Shown piece by piece: positions 1-11,033 of a stretch of DNA of 64,000 bases (position 1 is its first letter; each line of letters starts with the position of its first letter). The notes under the pieces were generated by a model. That model did no database searches. It saw only the letters and a program-made list of their open reading frames with translations, and was not told where the DNA came from. This stretch comes from Azospirillum endophyticum (GTDB lineage Bacteria; Pseudomonadota; Alphaproteobacteria; Azospirillales; Azospirillaceae). The DNA lies in NCBI RefSeq assembly GCF_016595245.1, contig NZ_JAENHM010000028.1, positions 1-64,000 on the forward strand. The letters run 5' to 3'. The translations under genes and the position numbers were made by a program.

Positions 1-283
1 CCCCCCAGGGCTTCTCTTCTAACAAAACTCAAAGACACAAGGGGTGCGGCCGGCCGGAGGCTGGGGAAATTCAATTTGCACCCCCTCACCCCAACCCCTC
101 TCCCGCGAGGGGAGAGGGGCTTTTTCAATTTCAAACTGTACGCCTTGTTGCAGGCGCGAGATCTGTAAATGCCGTAGCGCGAAGGCGGGGATCCAGAGTT
201 TCCAATACAGTCACTTGCGAAGTCTGGATTTCCGCCTTCGCGGGAATGACGGCCAATGATCGTCCTCATGAACTTACAGATCC
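1..283. repeat. Gene-free stretch with two inverted repeats downstream of nudC
   Basis: No convincing gene is seen here. Positions 81-119 hold one half of the REP-like repeat found elsewhere in the window (CCCCCTCACC followed by a CCCTCTCCC/GGGGAGAGG hairpin). Positions 179-197 and 223-241 form a 19-base inverted repeat (GCGAAGGCGGG... against ...CCGCCTTCGC) with two mismatches, a repeat type scattered through many proteobacterial genomes. Either hairpin could also end transcription of nudC, which arrives from the right. Short reading frames here run through the repeats and have no ribosome binding site, so I do not call them genes. Confidence 0.6.
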
Positions 284-1192
284 TCACCCTTCCGCCATCC
301 ATTCCCGGATCAGGCGGTGGGCGATCGAGTCGGAGCGGGCGAGGCGGAAGGTCTCGTCCGGGGTGTGGGTGCGCAGGAAGTCGCGGTCGAACCAGCCGGC
401 GCTTTCCAGCTCGTCGGCACCGGTATCGATGTCGAAGCTGGTGGCCCGCGCGACGAAGCCCAGCATCAGCGACGACGGGAAGGGCCAGGGCTGCGACGAG
501 CGGTACTGGATGTCGGTGACGGTCAGGCCGACCTCCTCGAACACCTCGCGGGCGACGGTGTCCTCCAGGCTCTCGCCCGGCTCGACGAAGCCGGCCAGCA
601 CCGAATGCATGCCGGGCGGGAAACGGCTCTGGCGGCCCAGCACCACCCGGTCGCCGCCGTCATGGACCAGCATGATCACCGCCGGGTCGGTGCGCGGGAA
701 ATGATGGGTGGCGCAGTCGGGGTTGGTGCAGATGCGCACATGACCGCCTTCCGCCGTCGCCGCCGGGGACCCGCAGACCCCGCAGAAGCGGTGGCGCGCG
801 TTCCACCAGACCATGCCGCGGGCATAGGCGCACAGCGCCGCCTCGCCTTCCGGCATCAGCGGGCCGGTGACGCGCAGATCCTCGAACCGGCCGTGGCTTC
901 GCAAAGCGGGCAGCGCATCCGGCTCCTCCACCAGCGACAGGTCGACGGTGAACAGCGGGATGCCGTCCTCCATCAAACCGAGGAAGATCGGCACCGCATC
1001 CAGCCCTTCGGCCGGCAGCAGGACGGCGCGCGGCGCATCCGGCGGGCCGGCGACGAAGCTCTTGCTCTGCCAGACCGGCAGGACGCGGGACGCGGGTGCC
1101 AGCCAAGCCTGCGTCAGCCAATCCTCGTCCTTGCGGCGGAGGGAGGCGCGATCGACCGGCGTGGCGGCGTAGATGTTGGGTCGGTTCGTCAT
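284..1192 (-). CDS. nudC: NAD(+) diphosphatase NudC / RNA NAD-decapping hydrolase
   Basis: 302 residues. It hydrolyses NAD(H) to NMN(H) and AMP; NudC-family enzymes also remove NAD caps from RNA. Visible features: a zinc ribbon with Cys137, Cys140, Cys155 and Cys160, a full Nudix box at about 201-223 (GFVEPGESLED...REVFEEVGL), and the NudC signature SQPWPFP at 233-239. The start ATG at 1192 was chosen over an upstream in-frame start at 1279 because homology begins only after it. It is transcribed away from hisN, so the two genes share a roughly 175 bp divergent region. Family assignment is firm; NADH versus RNA-cap preference cannot be read from sequence. Confidence 0.95.
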   Translation of the reverse strand: MTNRPNIYAATPVDRASLRRKDEDWLTQAWLAPASRVLPVWQSKSFVAGPPDAPRAVLLPAEGLDAVPIFLGLMEDGIPLFTVDLSLVEEPDALPALRSHGRFEDLRVTGPLMPEGEAALCAYARGMVWWNARHRFCGVCGSPAATAEGGHVRICTNPDCATHHFPRTDPAVIMLVHDGGDRVVLGRQSRFPPGMHSVLAGFVEPGESLEDTVAREVFEEVGLTVTDIQYRSSQPWPFPSSLMLGFVARATSFDIDTGADELESAGWFDRDFLRTHTPDETFRLARSDSIAHRLIREWMAEG

Positions 1193-1368
1193 GGCCGATC
1201 GAGGCTGCCACAAGCCGCGGCGGGCGGAAAGCCCTCCCGGCGGCTGGGCTGCCCGGCGGAAATCGCGACCTCCCCTCAAACGGAGCCGGGGCGCTTTCGG
1301 GTTTCCGGGGCAGTCCTGCGCCGTTAGGATGCGGCACCGACACCGACAGCAGCCTCAAGGAGCCGACC

Positions 1369-2151
1369 ATGACCGAACCCTGCCCCGCCCCGATGGTGGC
1401 GCTCGCCCAGCGGTTGGCCGACTCCAGCGGCAGCGTGGTCCGCCGTTACTTCCGCACCCCCGTCGCCATCGACGACAAGGCCGACGCCTCGCCGGTCACC
1501 ATCGCCGACCGCGAGGCCGAGCATGTCATCCGCACCATCATCGAAAGCCAGCGCCCCGACGACGGCATCTATGGCGAGGAGCACGGTACCAAGAACCTGG
1601 ACGCCGAATGGGTGTGGGTGATCGATCCTATCGACGGCACCAAGTCCTTCATCACCGGCCGGCCGATCTTCGGCACGCTGATCGCCCTGCTCCACCACGG
1701 CCGCCCGGTGCTGGGGATCATCGACCAGCCCATCGTCGGCGACCGCTGGATCGGCGTCGAAGGCCGGCCGACCACCCACAACGGCCAGCCGGTGCGCGTG
1801 CGCCCCTGCCCGGGCGGGCTGGGTGCCGCCATGTTCGGCACCACTTCGCCCGACCTGTTCCCCGGTGCCGATTACGAGGCCTACCGCCGCGTCGCCGCCA
1901 AGGTGAAGACGGCCTCCTATGGCGGCGACTGCTACACCTACGGCCTGCTGGCGTCCGGCTATTACGACCTCGTCGTCGAGTCGGGGCTGAAGTTGTACGA
2001 CTTCGCGGCCTTGGTGCCGGTGGTGACCGGCGCCGGCGGGGTGATGACGGATTGGGAAGGCAAGCCGCTCGACTCCAGTTCCAGCGGCCGAGTGATCGCC
2101 GCCGGCGACCCGCAGACCCACCGGGACGCCATGACGGTGCTGGCCGGTTGA
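1369..2151 (+). CDS. hisN: Histidinol-phosphatase, inositol monophosphatase family
   Basis: 260 residues. Predicted to dephosphorylate L-histidinol phosphate in histidine synthesis. The metal-binding motifs of the inositol-monophosphatase superfamily are intact: GEEHG (69-73), DPIDGT (86-91) preceded by WVWVI, and a C-terminal GGDCYTYGLLASG...LKLYDFAALVPVVTGAGG segment. Length and motif spacing fit HisN of alphaproteobacteria better than general inositol phosphatases or CysQ, but substrate is inferred. The start ATG at 1369 is preceded by AAGGAG. The next gene begins 10 bases after the stop and is probably cotranscribed. Confidence 0.87.
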   Translation: MTEPCPAPMVALAQRLADSSGSVVRRYFRTPVAIDDKADASPVTIADREAEHVIRTIIESQRPDDGIYGEEHGTKNLDAEWVWVIDPIDGTKSFITGRPIFGTLIALLHHGRPVLGIIDQPIVGDRWIGVEGRPTTHNGQPVRVRPCPGGLGAAMFGTTSPDLFPGADYEAYRRVAAKVKTASYGGDCYTYGLLASGYYDLVVESGLKLYDFAALVPVVTGAGGVMTDWEGKPLDSSSSGRVIAAGDPQTHRDAMTVLAG

Positions 2152-2161
2152 GGACGCCGAG

Positions 2162-2674
2162 ATGACCGCCATCGCCACACCGGCCCGTTCCGTCTTCGAA
2201 ACGTCCTCGGACAAGCTGCGGCCCTTCCTGGAAGGGCTGGCGGCGCGGGTGTCCGCGGGATCGAACTGGATGGTGCGCAAGAAGACCGTTTGCGAGCTGC
2301 TGCTGGGGCTGGACGCCTTCTTCGCCCTCCCGGCGGCCGAGCGTCAGGCGCTGATGAGCGACGGCGCCACCCCGGCGGGCGATGCGGACATGGCCGATGG
2401 GGCGGAAGGCGGTCCGGAGGATTTCCGCCGGGTTCTGCCGATCTATGTCGGCGCGATCCTGGAACGCCTGGCGGAAAAGACCATAATGTCGCCGGAACAG
2501 GCGGCCATCTACCTGCTCTCCATCCATCCCGAGCATCAGGCGGCAGCGGAAGCCTGGATGCTGGCCGATCCGCGCAACGGCAAGTCGGTCCGCAAGCTGA
2601 TGCGCAACGACCGCCGCTATCGCCAGTTGATGGACCGCATGGCCGACCATTGGCGCAGCGCGCCAAGCAACTGA
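2162..2674 (+). CDS. Hypothetical protein, hisN-linked
   Basis: 170 residues, no signal peptide or membrane segment. I do not recognise the family. It has a helical N-terminal half, a loop rich in Asp/Gly/Ala (about 65-80), and a charged C-terminal part (RKLMRNDRRYRQLMDRMADHW). The start lies 10 bases after the hisN stop, which suggests translation coupling or one operon. It reads through with normal high-GC codon use. Function unknown. Confidence 0.7.
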   Translation: MTAIATPARSVFETSSDKLRPFLEGLAARVSAGSNWMVRKKTVCELLLGLDAFFALPAAERQALMSDGATPAGDADMADGAEGGPEDFRRVLPIYVGAILERLAEKTIMSPEQAAIYLLSIHPEHQAAAEAWMLADPRNGKSVRKLMRNDRRYRQLMDRMADHWRSAPSN

Positions 2675-2754
2675 CCGTGAACCGGAATTGCGCTTGACCG
2701 AGGCGCGGGCGTGGCAATCTAACCAGAACGTCCGCTCCCCAGACAGGACCGCCG

Positions 2755-4605
2755 ATGCGCCGCCTTCTCGCCATTGCCGCCACGATCCTGACCCTGTCGA
2801 TCCCGGCGATCCTCATGCCGGCGCAAGCAGCGACCAGGACCGTCACTGCGCTGAAGCAGTTCGGCGAGCCGCAGTTCAAGCCTGGCTTCACCCATTTCCC
2901 CCATGTCAATCCCGACGCGCCCAAGGGCGGGTCGATCGGGTTGGCCGAGTCGCAGCCGGGCACCTACGACAGCCTGAACACGCTGATCCTGCGTGGGGTG
3001 CGGCCACGCACGCTGGGGCTGATCTCCGACACGCTGATGGTCGGGTCCGGCTGGGAACTCGACGCCGCCTACGCCCATCTGGCGGAGAGCGTCGAGGTGC
3101 CCGACGATTACGGCTGGGCGATCTTCACGCTGCGCCAGGGTGCCCACTGGCAGGACGGCACGCCGATCACCAGTGCCGACATCGTCTTCACCTGGGACGC
3201 CATCCAGGCCCATGGCGCGCCTTTCATCAAGTCCTTCCTCGATCACACCGCCAAGGTGGAGGCGCTGGACGACCGCCGCTTCAAGATCACCCTGACCGGC
3301 ACCGGGGAGATCAAGCCGATCATCGACTTCGCCACCACCTTCTCGCCGCAGCCCAGGCATTGGTGGACCGCCCAAGGGCGCGACATCTCCAAGACGACGC
3401 TGGAGCCGGTGCTCGGCAGCGGCCCCTACCGGATCAAGACGGTCGATGCCGGCCGCTCCATCACCTATGAGCGGGTCGCCGACTGGTGGGCGAAGGATCT
3501 GCCGACCGCCCGCGGCTTCTACAATTTCGACATCGTGAAGGACGATTTTTACCGCGACGACGACGTGATGTTCGAGGCGTTCAAGGCCGGCGCCTACGAT
3601 TTCCGCGGCGAATACCGGGCGCAGCGCTGGACCACCGGCTATGATTTCCCCGCCGCCAAGGACGGCCGCGTCCTGAAGCTGGAGGTGCCGAGCGAGCTGC
3701 CGCTGGGCGCCCAGGGCTTCCGCCTGAACACCCGGCGCGACAAGTTCGCCGACCCGCGCGTGCGCGAGGCTCTGGCCCTGCTGTTCGATTTCGACTGGAT
3801 CCAGAAGAACATCCTGTACGGCCAGTACAGGCGGACGCTCAGCAACTTCCCCAACTCCGACTTCGGCGCCAAGGGGCCGCCCGGCCCGGCGGAGCTGGCC
3901 CTGCTGGAGCCCTTCAAGGCGCAGCTGTCCGAGCGGCTGCTGACCCAGCCCTTCGCCCTGCCCAGCACCGACGGCGGCGGCAACAACCGTGCCCAGGTGC
4001 GCGAGGCGACCCGCCTGTTCAAGGAAGCCGGCTGGGAGACCCGCAGCGGCAAGCTGACCAATGTGAAGACCGGCGAGGGGATGGCGGTCGAGTTCCTCGA
4101 CGGCACCGGCGCGCTGACCCGCGTCACCCAGCCCTATGTCGAGACGCTGCGCCGGATCGGCATCGACGCCACCATCCGCCTCGTCGACACCGCCCAGTAT
4201 CAAGCGCGGCTGGACGAGTTCGATTTCGACGCCACCATCATCAATCTCGCCTTCTTCACCCCGCCCGGCACCGAACTGCGCAGCTATTTCGGCTCCGCCG
4301 CCGCCGGCATCAAGGGATCGGCGAACTACTCCGGCATCCACGACCCGGTGGCCGACGCCCTGATCGAAAAGGCGCTGACCGCCAAGGATCTGGACAGCGT
4401 GCAGGCCGCCACCCGCGCGCTCGACCGCGTGCTGCTGTGGGGCTTCTACATGGTGCCGCAGTGGCACAACCCGGAAAGCTGGGTCGCCCACAAGGCGTGG
4501 CTGGCCCATCCCGCGGTCTGGCCGAAATACGATCAGGACTATCGCAGCACCAATTTCCCGGCGACCTGGTGGGTCGATGCGGCGAAGAAGGCGGCGCAGC
4601 CTTGA
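2755..4605 (+). CDS. yejA: Extracellular solute-binding protein of a Yej-type peptide ABC importer (copy 1)
   Basis: 616 residues. Periplasmic substrate-binding protein of the SBP family 5 (DppA/OppA/YejA). The N-terminus is a Sec signal peptide (MRRLL, hydrophobic core, cleavage near AQAA). Family landmarks are the HFPHVNPDAPKGG segment, GSGPYRI around 220, and the W-rich end. It is the first gene of a five-gene set (two binding proteins, yejB, yejE, yejF). E. coli YejA serves uptake of peptides and microcin C; the substrate here is unknown. The next gene is a clear paralogue with the same landmarks. Confidence 0.9.
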   Translation: MRRLLAIAATILTLSIPAILMPAQAATRTVTALKQFGEPQFKPGFTHFPHVNPDAPKGGSIGLAESQPGTYDSLNTLILRGVRPRTLGLISDTLMVGSGWELDAAYAHLAESVEVPDDYGWAIFTLRQGAHWQDGTPITSADIVFTWDAIQAHGAPFIKSFLDHTAKVEALDDRRFKITLTGTGEIKPIIDFATTFSPQPRHWWTAQGRDISKTTLEPVLGSGPYRIKTVDAGRSITYERVADWWAKDLPTARGFYNFDIVKDDFYRDDDVMFEAFKAGAYDFRGEYRAQRWTTGYDFPAAKDGRVLKLEVPSELPLGAQGFRLNTRRDKFADPRVREALALLFDFDWIQKNILYGQYRRTLSNFPNSDFGAKGPPGPAELALLEPFKAQLSERLLTQPFALPSTDGGGNNRAQVREATRLFKEAGWETRSGKLTNVKTGEGMAVEFLDGTGALTRVTQPYVETLRRIGIDATIRLVDTAQYQARLDEFDFDATIINLAFFTPPGTELRSYFGSAAAGIKGSANYSGIHDPVADALIEKALTAKDLDSVQAATRALDRVLLWGFYMVPQWHNPESWVAHKAWLAHPAVWPKYDQDYRSTNFPATWWVDAAKKAAQP

Positions 4606-4679
4606 TGACGCCCCATTGCGGCGCTAACTCCATCAGGCGGAACGATTTTCGAGAAAACAACCGAGGGAGGGGATCGGGC

Positions 4680-6554
4680 ATGACGGGTCGGATGCGGTGG
4701 CTGGGCACCGGTATGGCAGCGGCAGCGGTGATGATGGCGGCGGGGCTTCTGCTGACCTCCCCGCTTGCGGCGCAGACCCAGGGCCAGCCCCAGGGCAGCC
4801 ATGCCCTGTCCCTGCACGGCAAACCGAAATACGGGCCGGACTTCCAGCATCTCGACTACGTCAATCCCGACGCCCCGAAGGGCGGCGAGGTCAAGCTGAT
4901 GGCCGTCGGCGGCTTCGACAATCTCAACCCCTTCATCCTGCGCGGACAGGCCGCCGCCGGCTCCAGTCTGCCGTTCGAGACACTGACCACCAGCAACGGC
5001 GACGAGGCGGGGATCACCGAATACGGCCTGCTGGCCCAAAGCATCGAGGTCGCGCCGGACCGTACCTGGGTCGCCTTCACCCTGCGGCCGGAGGCCCGCT
5101 TCCACGACGGCCAGCCGGTCACGGCGGACGACGTGATCTGGAGCTTCGACACGCTGAAGGAGAAGGGCCACCCGCTCTACCGCACCTACTACGCCGACGT
5201 GACCAAGGCGGAGAAGACCGGCGAGCGAACGGTCAAATTCTCGTTCCGGGATGGCAACAATCCCGAACTGCCGGTCATCATGGGCCAGCTTCCGGTTCTG
5301 CCCAAGCACGCCTTCGCCAACCGCGACTTCGCCACCACGACGCTGGAGCCGCTGATCGGCAGCGGCCCCTACAAGGTGGTGGACGTGCAGGCCGGCCGCG
5401 CCATCACCTATGAGCGGGTCAAGGACTGGTGGGCGAAGGATCTGCCGATCAACCGCGGCCGCTACAATTTCGACCGCATCCGCTACGACTATTACCGCGA
5501 CCTCGACGTGGCGTTCGAGGCGTTCAAGGCCGGCGCCTATGATTTCCGGCTGGAGAACTCCTCGAAGAACTGGACCACCGGCTACAACGTCCCGGCGGTG
5601 CAGAACGGCCAGATCGTCAAGGAGGAGATCAAGCACGAGGACCCGCAGGGCATGCAGGCCTTCGTCTTCAACATCCGCCGCCCGATCTTCGAGGACCGCC
5701 ACGTGCGCGAGGCGCTGAACTACCTGTTCGACTATGAATGGACGCGCGCCAACCTGTCCTACGGCCTCTACCAGCGCACCAAGAGCTATTTCGCCAACAC
5801 CGAGCTGGCGGCCACCGGCCTGCCCTCCCCCGCCGAGCTGAAGCTGCTGGAGCCCTTCCGCGGCCAGATCCCGGACGAGGTGTTCACCAAGCCCTACGAG
5901 CCGCCGAAGACCGACGCCAGCGGCAACATCCGCGGCAACCTCCGCACCGCGCTCGGGCTGCTGAAAGAAGCCGGCTGGGATCTGAAGAACGGCAAGCTGG
6001 CCAATGCGCAGGGCCAGCCCTTCCGCTTCGAGATCCTGCTGGTCCAGGCCGACATGGAACGCATCGTCCAGCCCTTCGTCCGCAATCTGGAGCGTGCCGG
6101 GATCGAGGCGCAAATCCGCGTGGTCGACAGCGCACAGTACCAGAACCGCACGGATAATTTCGATTACGATATGATCATCGAGCGGTTCCCGCAGTCGTTG
6201 TCGCCCGGCAACGAACAGCGCGACTACTGGGAATCCTCGCGCGCCGACCTGCCCGGCAGCCGGAACGCCATCGGCATCAAGAACCCGGCGGTCGACAAGC
6301 TGGTGGAAACGCTGATCGCCGCCCCCAACCGCGAGGCGCTGATCGCCGCCACCCGCGCGCTCGACCGCGTGCTGCTGTGGAACTGGTACGTCATCCCGCA
6401 CTGGCACGACACCGTGTACCGCGTCGCCTATTGGAACCGTTTCTCCCATCCGGCGGTTGCCCCGAAATACGGCCTGGGCTTCCCGGACAGCTGGTGGATC
6501 GATGCCGACAAGAACGCCAAGCTGGCCAACAGCGCGCGCCGCACGGGACCCTGA
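4680..6554 (+). CDS. yejA: Extracellular solute-binding protein of a Yej-type peptide ABC importer (copy 2)
   Basis: 624 residues, paralogue of the gene 75 bases upstream: both have HxDYVNPDAPKGG or a close variant, LILRG/FILRG, LEPxxGSGPYKV and AFKAGAYDFR. The N-terminal segment MTGRMRWLGTGMAAAAVMMA is a signal peptide with cleavage near LAAQT. The start at 4680 was chosen because it begins the signal peptide and follows GAGGGGATCGGGC; longer in-frame extensions run into the previous gene. It probably shares the YejBEF transporter with copy 1, giving two ligand specificities or affinities (inference). Confidence 0.9.
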   Translation: MTGRMRWLGTGMAAAAVMMAAGLLLTSPLAAQTQGQPQGSHALSLHGKPKYGPDFQHLDYVNPDAPKGGEVKLMAVGGFDNLNPFILRGQAAAGSSLPFETLTTSNGDEAGITEYGLLAQSIEVAPDRTWVAFTLRPEARFHDGQPVTADDVIWSFDTLKEKGHPLYRTYYADVTKAEKTGERTVKFSFRDGNNPELPVIMGQLPVLPKHAFANRDFATTTLEPLIGSGPYKVVDVQAGRAITYERVKDWWAKDLPINRGRYNFDRIRYDYYRDLDVAFEAFKAGAYDFRLENSSKNWTTGYNVPAVQNGQIVKEEIKHEDPQGMQAFVFNIRRPIFEDRHVREALNYLFDYEWTRANLSYGLYQRTKSYFANTELAATGLPSPAELKLLEPFRGQIPDEVFTKPYEPPKTDASGNIRGNLRTALGLLKEAGWDLKNGKLANAQGQPFRFEILLVQADMERIVQPFVRNLERAGIEAQIRVVDSAQYQNRTDNFDYDMIIERFPQSLSPGNEQRDYWESSRADLPGSRNAIGIKNPAVDKLVETLIAAPNREALIAATRALDRVLLWNWYVIPHWHDTVYRVAYWNRFSHPAVAPKYGLGFPDSWWIDADKNAKLANSARRTGP

Positions 6555-6612
6555 TACAAAGCTGAGCTGAACTGCGTCACCTTGAAGACTGGGGAGGGTC
6601 GGGACACCCGCG

Positions 6613-7722
6613 ATGCTGGCCTACATCATCCGCCGCCTGTTGCTGATCATCCCCACCCTGTTCGGGATCATGGTGATCAATTTCCTGATCGTGCAGATCG
6701 CCCCCGGCGGCCCGATCGAGCAGATGATCGCCCGCGTCCAGGGCACCGCGGTGGAAGCGACCTCGCGCATCGGCGGCAGCGCCGGCGGCGACGCCAACAC
6801 CGCCCAGCGCCAGAGCCAGACCGGCGGCGACAGCGGCGGCAAGTATCGCGGCGCCCAGGGGCTGGACCCCGCCTTCATCAAGCAGCTGGAGAAGGAGTTC
6901 GGCTTCGACAAGCCGCTGCACGAACGCTTCATCCACATGATGTCGAACTACGTCATGTTCGATTTCGGAACCAGCTACTTCCGCGACCGCCGCGTGGTCG
7001 ATCTGGTGCTGGAGAAGATGCCGGTGTCGATCTCGCTCGGCATCTGGACGACGCTGATCGTCTATCTGGTTTCCATCCCGCTCGGCATCGCCAAGGCGGT
7101 GCGCGACGGCCAGCCCTTCGACGTCTGGACCTCCGGCGTGGTCATCGTCGGCTACGCCATCCCCAGCTTCCTGTTCGCCGTGCTGCTGATCGTGGTGTTC
7201 GCCGGCGGGCGCTATCTCGACTGGTTCCCGCTGCGTGGACTGGTGTCGGACAATTGGGGCGACCTGCCCTGGTACAAACAGGTGCTCGACTATTTCTGGC
7301 ACATGGCGCTGCCGGTGATCTCCATGGTGATCGGCGGCTTCGCCGGCCTGACCATGCTGACCAAGAACTCCTTCATGGAGGAAATCGGCAAGCAGTACGT
7401 CACCACCGCCCGGGCCAAGGGCCTGACGGAGCGGCGGGTGCTGTACGGCCATGTCTTCCGCAACGCCATGCTGATCGTCATCGCCGGCTTCCCCGGCGCC
7501 TTCATCGGCATCCTGTTCACCGGCGCCATGCTGATCGAGGTGATCTTCTCGCTCGACGGGCTGGGGCTGCTCGGCTTCGAGGCGGCGATCAACCGCGACT
7601 ATCCGGTGATGTTCGGCACGCTCTATTTCTTCACGCTGCTGGGGCTGATCATGAATCTGGTCGGCGACATCACCTATGTGATGGTCGATCCCCGCATCGA
7701 CTTCGATTCGCGGAGGGTTTGA
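6613..7722 (+). CDS. yejB: Peptide ABC transporter permease YejB
   Basis: 369 residues. Inner-membrane permease of the DppB/OppB class: N-terminal [34 protein letters not shown] and a C-terminal half with the EAA-loop region ([22 protein letters not shown]). YejB-type features are the insertion between membrane segment 1 and the main domain, here a Gly/Gln/Ser-rich stretch near residues 50-80, and the end [12 protein letters not shown]. The stop shares its final A with the ATG of yejE (TGATG), so translation is likely coupled. Confidence 0.95.
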   Translation: MLAYIIRRLLLIIPTLFGIMVINFLIVQIAPGGPIEQMIARVQGTAVEATSRIGGSAGGDANTAQRQSQTGGDSGGKYRGAQGLDPAFIKQLEKEFGFDKPLHERFIHMMSNYVMFDFGTSYFRDRRVVDLVLEKMPVSISLGIWTTLIVYLVSIPLGIAKAVRDGQPFDVWTSGVVIVGYAIPSFLFAVLLIVVFAGGRYLDWFPLRGLVSDNWGDLPWYKQVLDYFWHMALPVISMVIGGFAGLTMLTKNSFMEEIGKQYVTTARAKGLTERRVLYGHVFRNAMLIVIAGFPGAFIGILFTGAMLIEVIFSLDGLGLLGFEAAINRDYPVMFGTLYFFTLLGLIMNLVGDITYVMVDPRIDFDSRRV

Positions 7723-8807
7723 TGACTCCGCTGACCCGGCGCCGGCTGGCAAACTTCAAGGCGAACCGTCGCGGCTTCTGGTCCTTCTGGATCTTCCTGG
7801 TGCTGTTCGTCGTCTCGCTGGGGGCGGAGTTCATCGCCAACGACAAGCCGCTGGTGATCGAATACGAGAATCGCTACTACTGGCCGGTCTTCCACGCCTA
7901 TCCCGAGACCACCTTCGGCGGCGAGTTCGAGACCGAGACCGATTACCGCGACGCTTACGTCCGTGACCTGATCAACGCCAAGGGCTGGATGGTCTGGCCG
8001 CCGATCCCCTACAGCTACCGCACCATCAACTACAACCTGCCGGTTCCCGCTCCGGCGCCGCCGTCCGCCGACAACTGGCTGGGCACCGACGACCAGGGGC
8101 GCGACGTCGTGGCGCGACTGATCTACGGCTTCCGCATCTCGGTGCTGTTCGGGCTGGTGCTGACCGCCTTCTCCTCGGTCGTCGGCGTGGCGGCCGGTGC
8201 GGTCCAGGGCTATTTCGGCGGACTGACCGACCTCCTGTTCCAACGCTTCATCGAGATCTGGCAGGGGCTGCCCACCCTGTTCCTGCTGATCATCCTGGCC
8301 AGCGTGGTGACGCCGACCTTCTGGTGGCTGCTCGGCCTGCTGCTGCTGTTCTCCTGGACCTCGCTGGTCCATGTGGTGCGGGCGGAGTTCCTGCGGGCGC
8401 GCAACCTGGATTACGTACGGGCCGCCAAGGCACTGGGCGCCGGCGACGTCACCATCATGGTGCGCCATGTGCTGCCCAACGCGATGGTGGCGACCTTGAC
8501 CTTCATGCCCTTCATCCTCAACGGCTCCATCACCACCCTGACCGCGCTGGACTTCCTCGGCTTCGGCCTGCCGCCCGGCTCGCCCTCGCTCGGCGAGCTG
8601 CTGGCCCAGGGCAAGGCCAACCTGCAGGCCCCCTGGCTCGGCCTGACCGCTTTCTTCGTGCTGGCGATCATGCTGAGCCTGCTGATCTTCATCGGCGAGG
8701 CGGTGCGCGACGCCTTCGACCCGCGCAAGACCATCGCCCAGATGTCCAGCGCGCTGCCCGGCGAGGCCGCTGCAGGGCCGGCAGCCCGCAAGGAGGCGGC
8801 GGAATGA
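7722..8807 (+). CDS. yejE: Peptide ABC transporter permease YejE
   Basis: 361 residues. DppC/OppC-class permease with an N-terminal cytoplasmic segment (ANFKANRRGFWSFWIFLVLFVVSL), a periplasmic domain, then the permease domain with TDDQGRDVVARLIYGFRISVLFG and the EAA loop (RAAKALGAGDVTIMVRHVLPNA). The start ATG overlaps the yejB stop by one base; a longer in-frame extension would run through all of yejB and is spurious. A 310-base repeat region separates it from yejF. Confidence 0.95.
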   Translation: MTPLTRRRLANFKANRRGFWSFWIFLVLFVVSLGAEFIANDKPLVIEYENRYYWPVFHAYPETTFGGEFETETDYRDAYVRDLINAKGWMVWPPIPYSYRTINYNLPVPAPAPPSADNWLGTDDQGRDVVARLIYGFRISVLFGLVLTAFSSVVGVAAGAVQGYFGGLTDLLFQRFIEIWQGLPTLFLLIILASVVTPTFWWLLGLLLLFSWTSLVHVVRAEFLRARNLDYVRAAKALGAGDVTIMVRHVLPNAMVATLTFMPFILNGSITTLTALDFLGFGLPPGSPSLGELLAQGKANLQAPWLGLTAFFVLAIMLSLLIFIGEAVRDAFDPRKTIAQMSSALPGEAAAGPAARKEAAE

Positions 8808-9117
8808 CGGTGCGCGCCGACCACGACCGCCTGTCCCCTCTCCCCCCCGCTCACGCGCAAACTCCGTTTGCGCTGACGCGACAGGCGGACCTCAGGTCCG
8901 CCGAAAGCGGGGAGAGGGTTAGGGTGAGGGGGATGCACTGCGCGCCTTCGCAAGAAGCGCAAAGTCTCTCATTGCCCCATAACTCCACTCTATGCCTCCC
9001 CCTCACCCCGACCCTCTCCCCGCTCTCGGCGGACCTTCGGTCCGCCTGCCGCGACAGCGCAAACTTCGTTTGCGCGAAAGCGGGGGGGAGAGGGGGATTT
9101 AGCGGACGGTCGCCGAC
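8808..9117. repeat. Two REP-doublet copies between yejE and yejF
   Basis: No gene is seen in these 310 bases. Two copies of the window's REP-doublet family face each other. The first (about 8835-8932) runs from CCCCTCTCCCCCCC to GGGGAGAGGGTTAGGGTGAGG. The second (about 8998-9097) is nearly its reverse complement. Inside each lie smaller hairpins, GCGCAAAC-CCG-TTTGCGC-like and GGCGGACCT-tcg-AGGTCCGCC-like. The unit interrupts what is otherwise a tight yej operon, so it may act as a transcript-stabilising or partly terminating element that sets yejF level (inference). yejF has its own start directly after the repeat. Confidence 0.85.
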
Positions 9118-10758
<1,641 letters not shown>

Positions 10759-10794
10759 GGCGCCGGCGATTCCTTGGGCGCGGGAGGTGTGGAC

Positions 10795-10920
10795 AAGATC
10801 TCCATGGATTTCACGGATGTCGCGGCCCAAGGCAGCACCCCTTCGTGAAGAGCCGAAGCGCCGCCAAGCACAAAAAAATCCGTGAAATCCGTGTCCAAAT
10901 CCGTGAAATCCGTGGAAAGC
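10795..10920. repeat. Direct and inverted ATCCGTGAAATCCGTG repeats
   Basis: The 16-base unit ATCCGTGAAATCCGTG occurs at 10878-10893 and again at 10899-10914, each containing an internal ATCCGTG duplication. A reverse-complement relative lies at 10801-10818 (TCCATGGATTTCACGGAT), so the transcript could fold into a long hairpin with a 60-base loop. It lies in the 275 bp gap between yejF and meaB, so it may end the yej transcript or be a dispersed repeat. No coding potential is seen here. Confidence 0.65.
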
Positions 10921-11033
10921 TTACGCACCGAAACCACAGCTTCCGGGACGACCGGCCACCCCGCCAAAGGCTTTATCCCAGTCCGCTGCGCGAGTAGGGT
11001 AGCCCTCCCCTCGCACAAGCCGATGCCGCCACC

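Noticed and set aside
1..283. Two overlapping short frames at the left edge
   Set aside because: They run through palindromic repeats, have no ribosome binding site and encode repeat-derived peptide.
2719..4509. 596-codon open frame on the - strand opposite yejA1
   Set aside because: High-GC shadow frame. The + strand product has clear family motifs and a signal peptide; the - strand product has low-complexity Gly/Val/Ala composition with no motifs.
10870..10920. Direct repeats considered as a CRISPR array
   Set aside because: Only two units, spacer of five bases, and no cas genes; consistent with an ordinary dispersed repeat.
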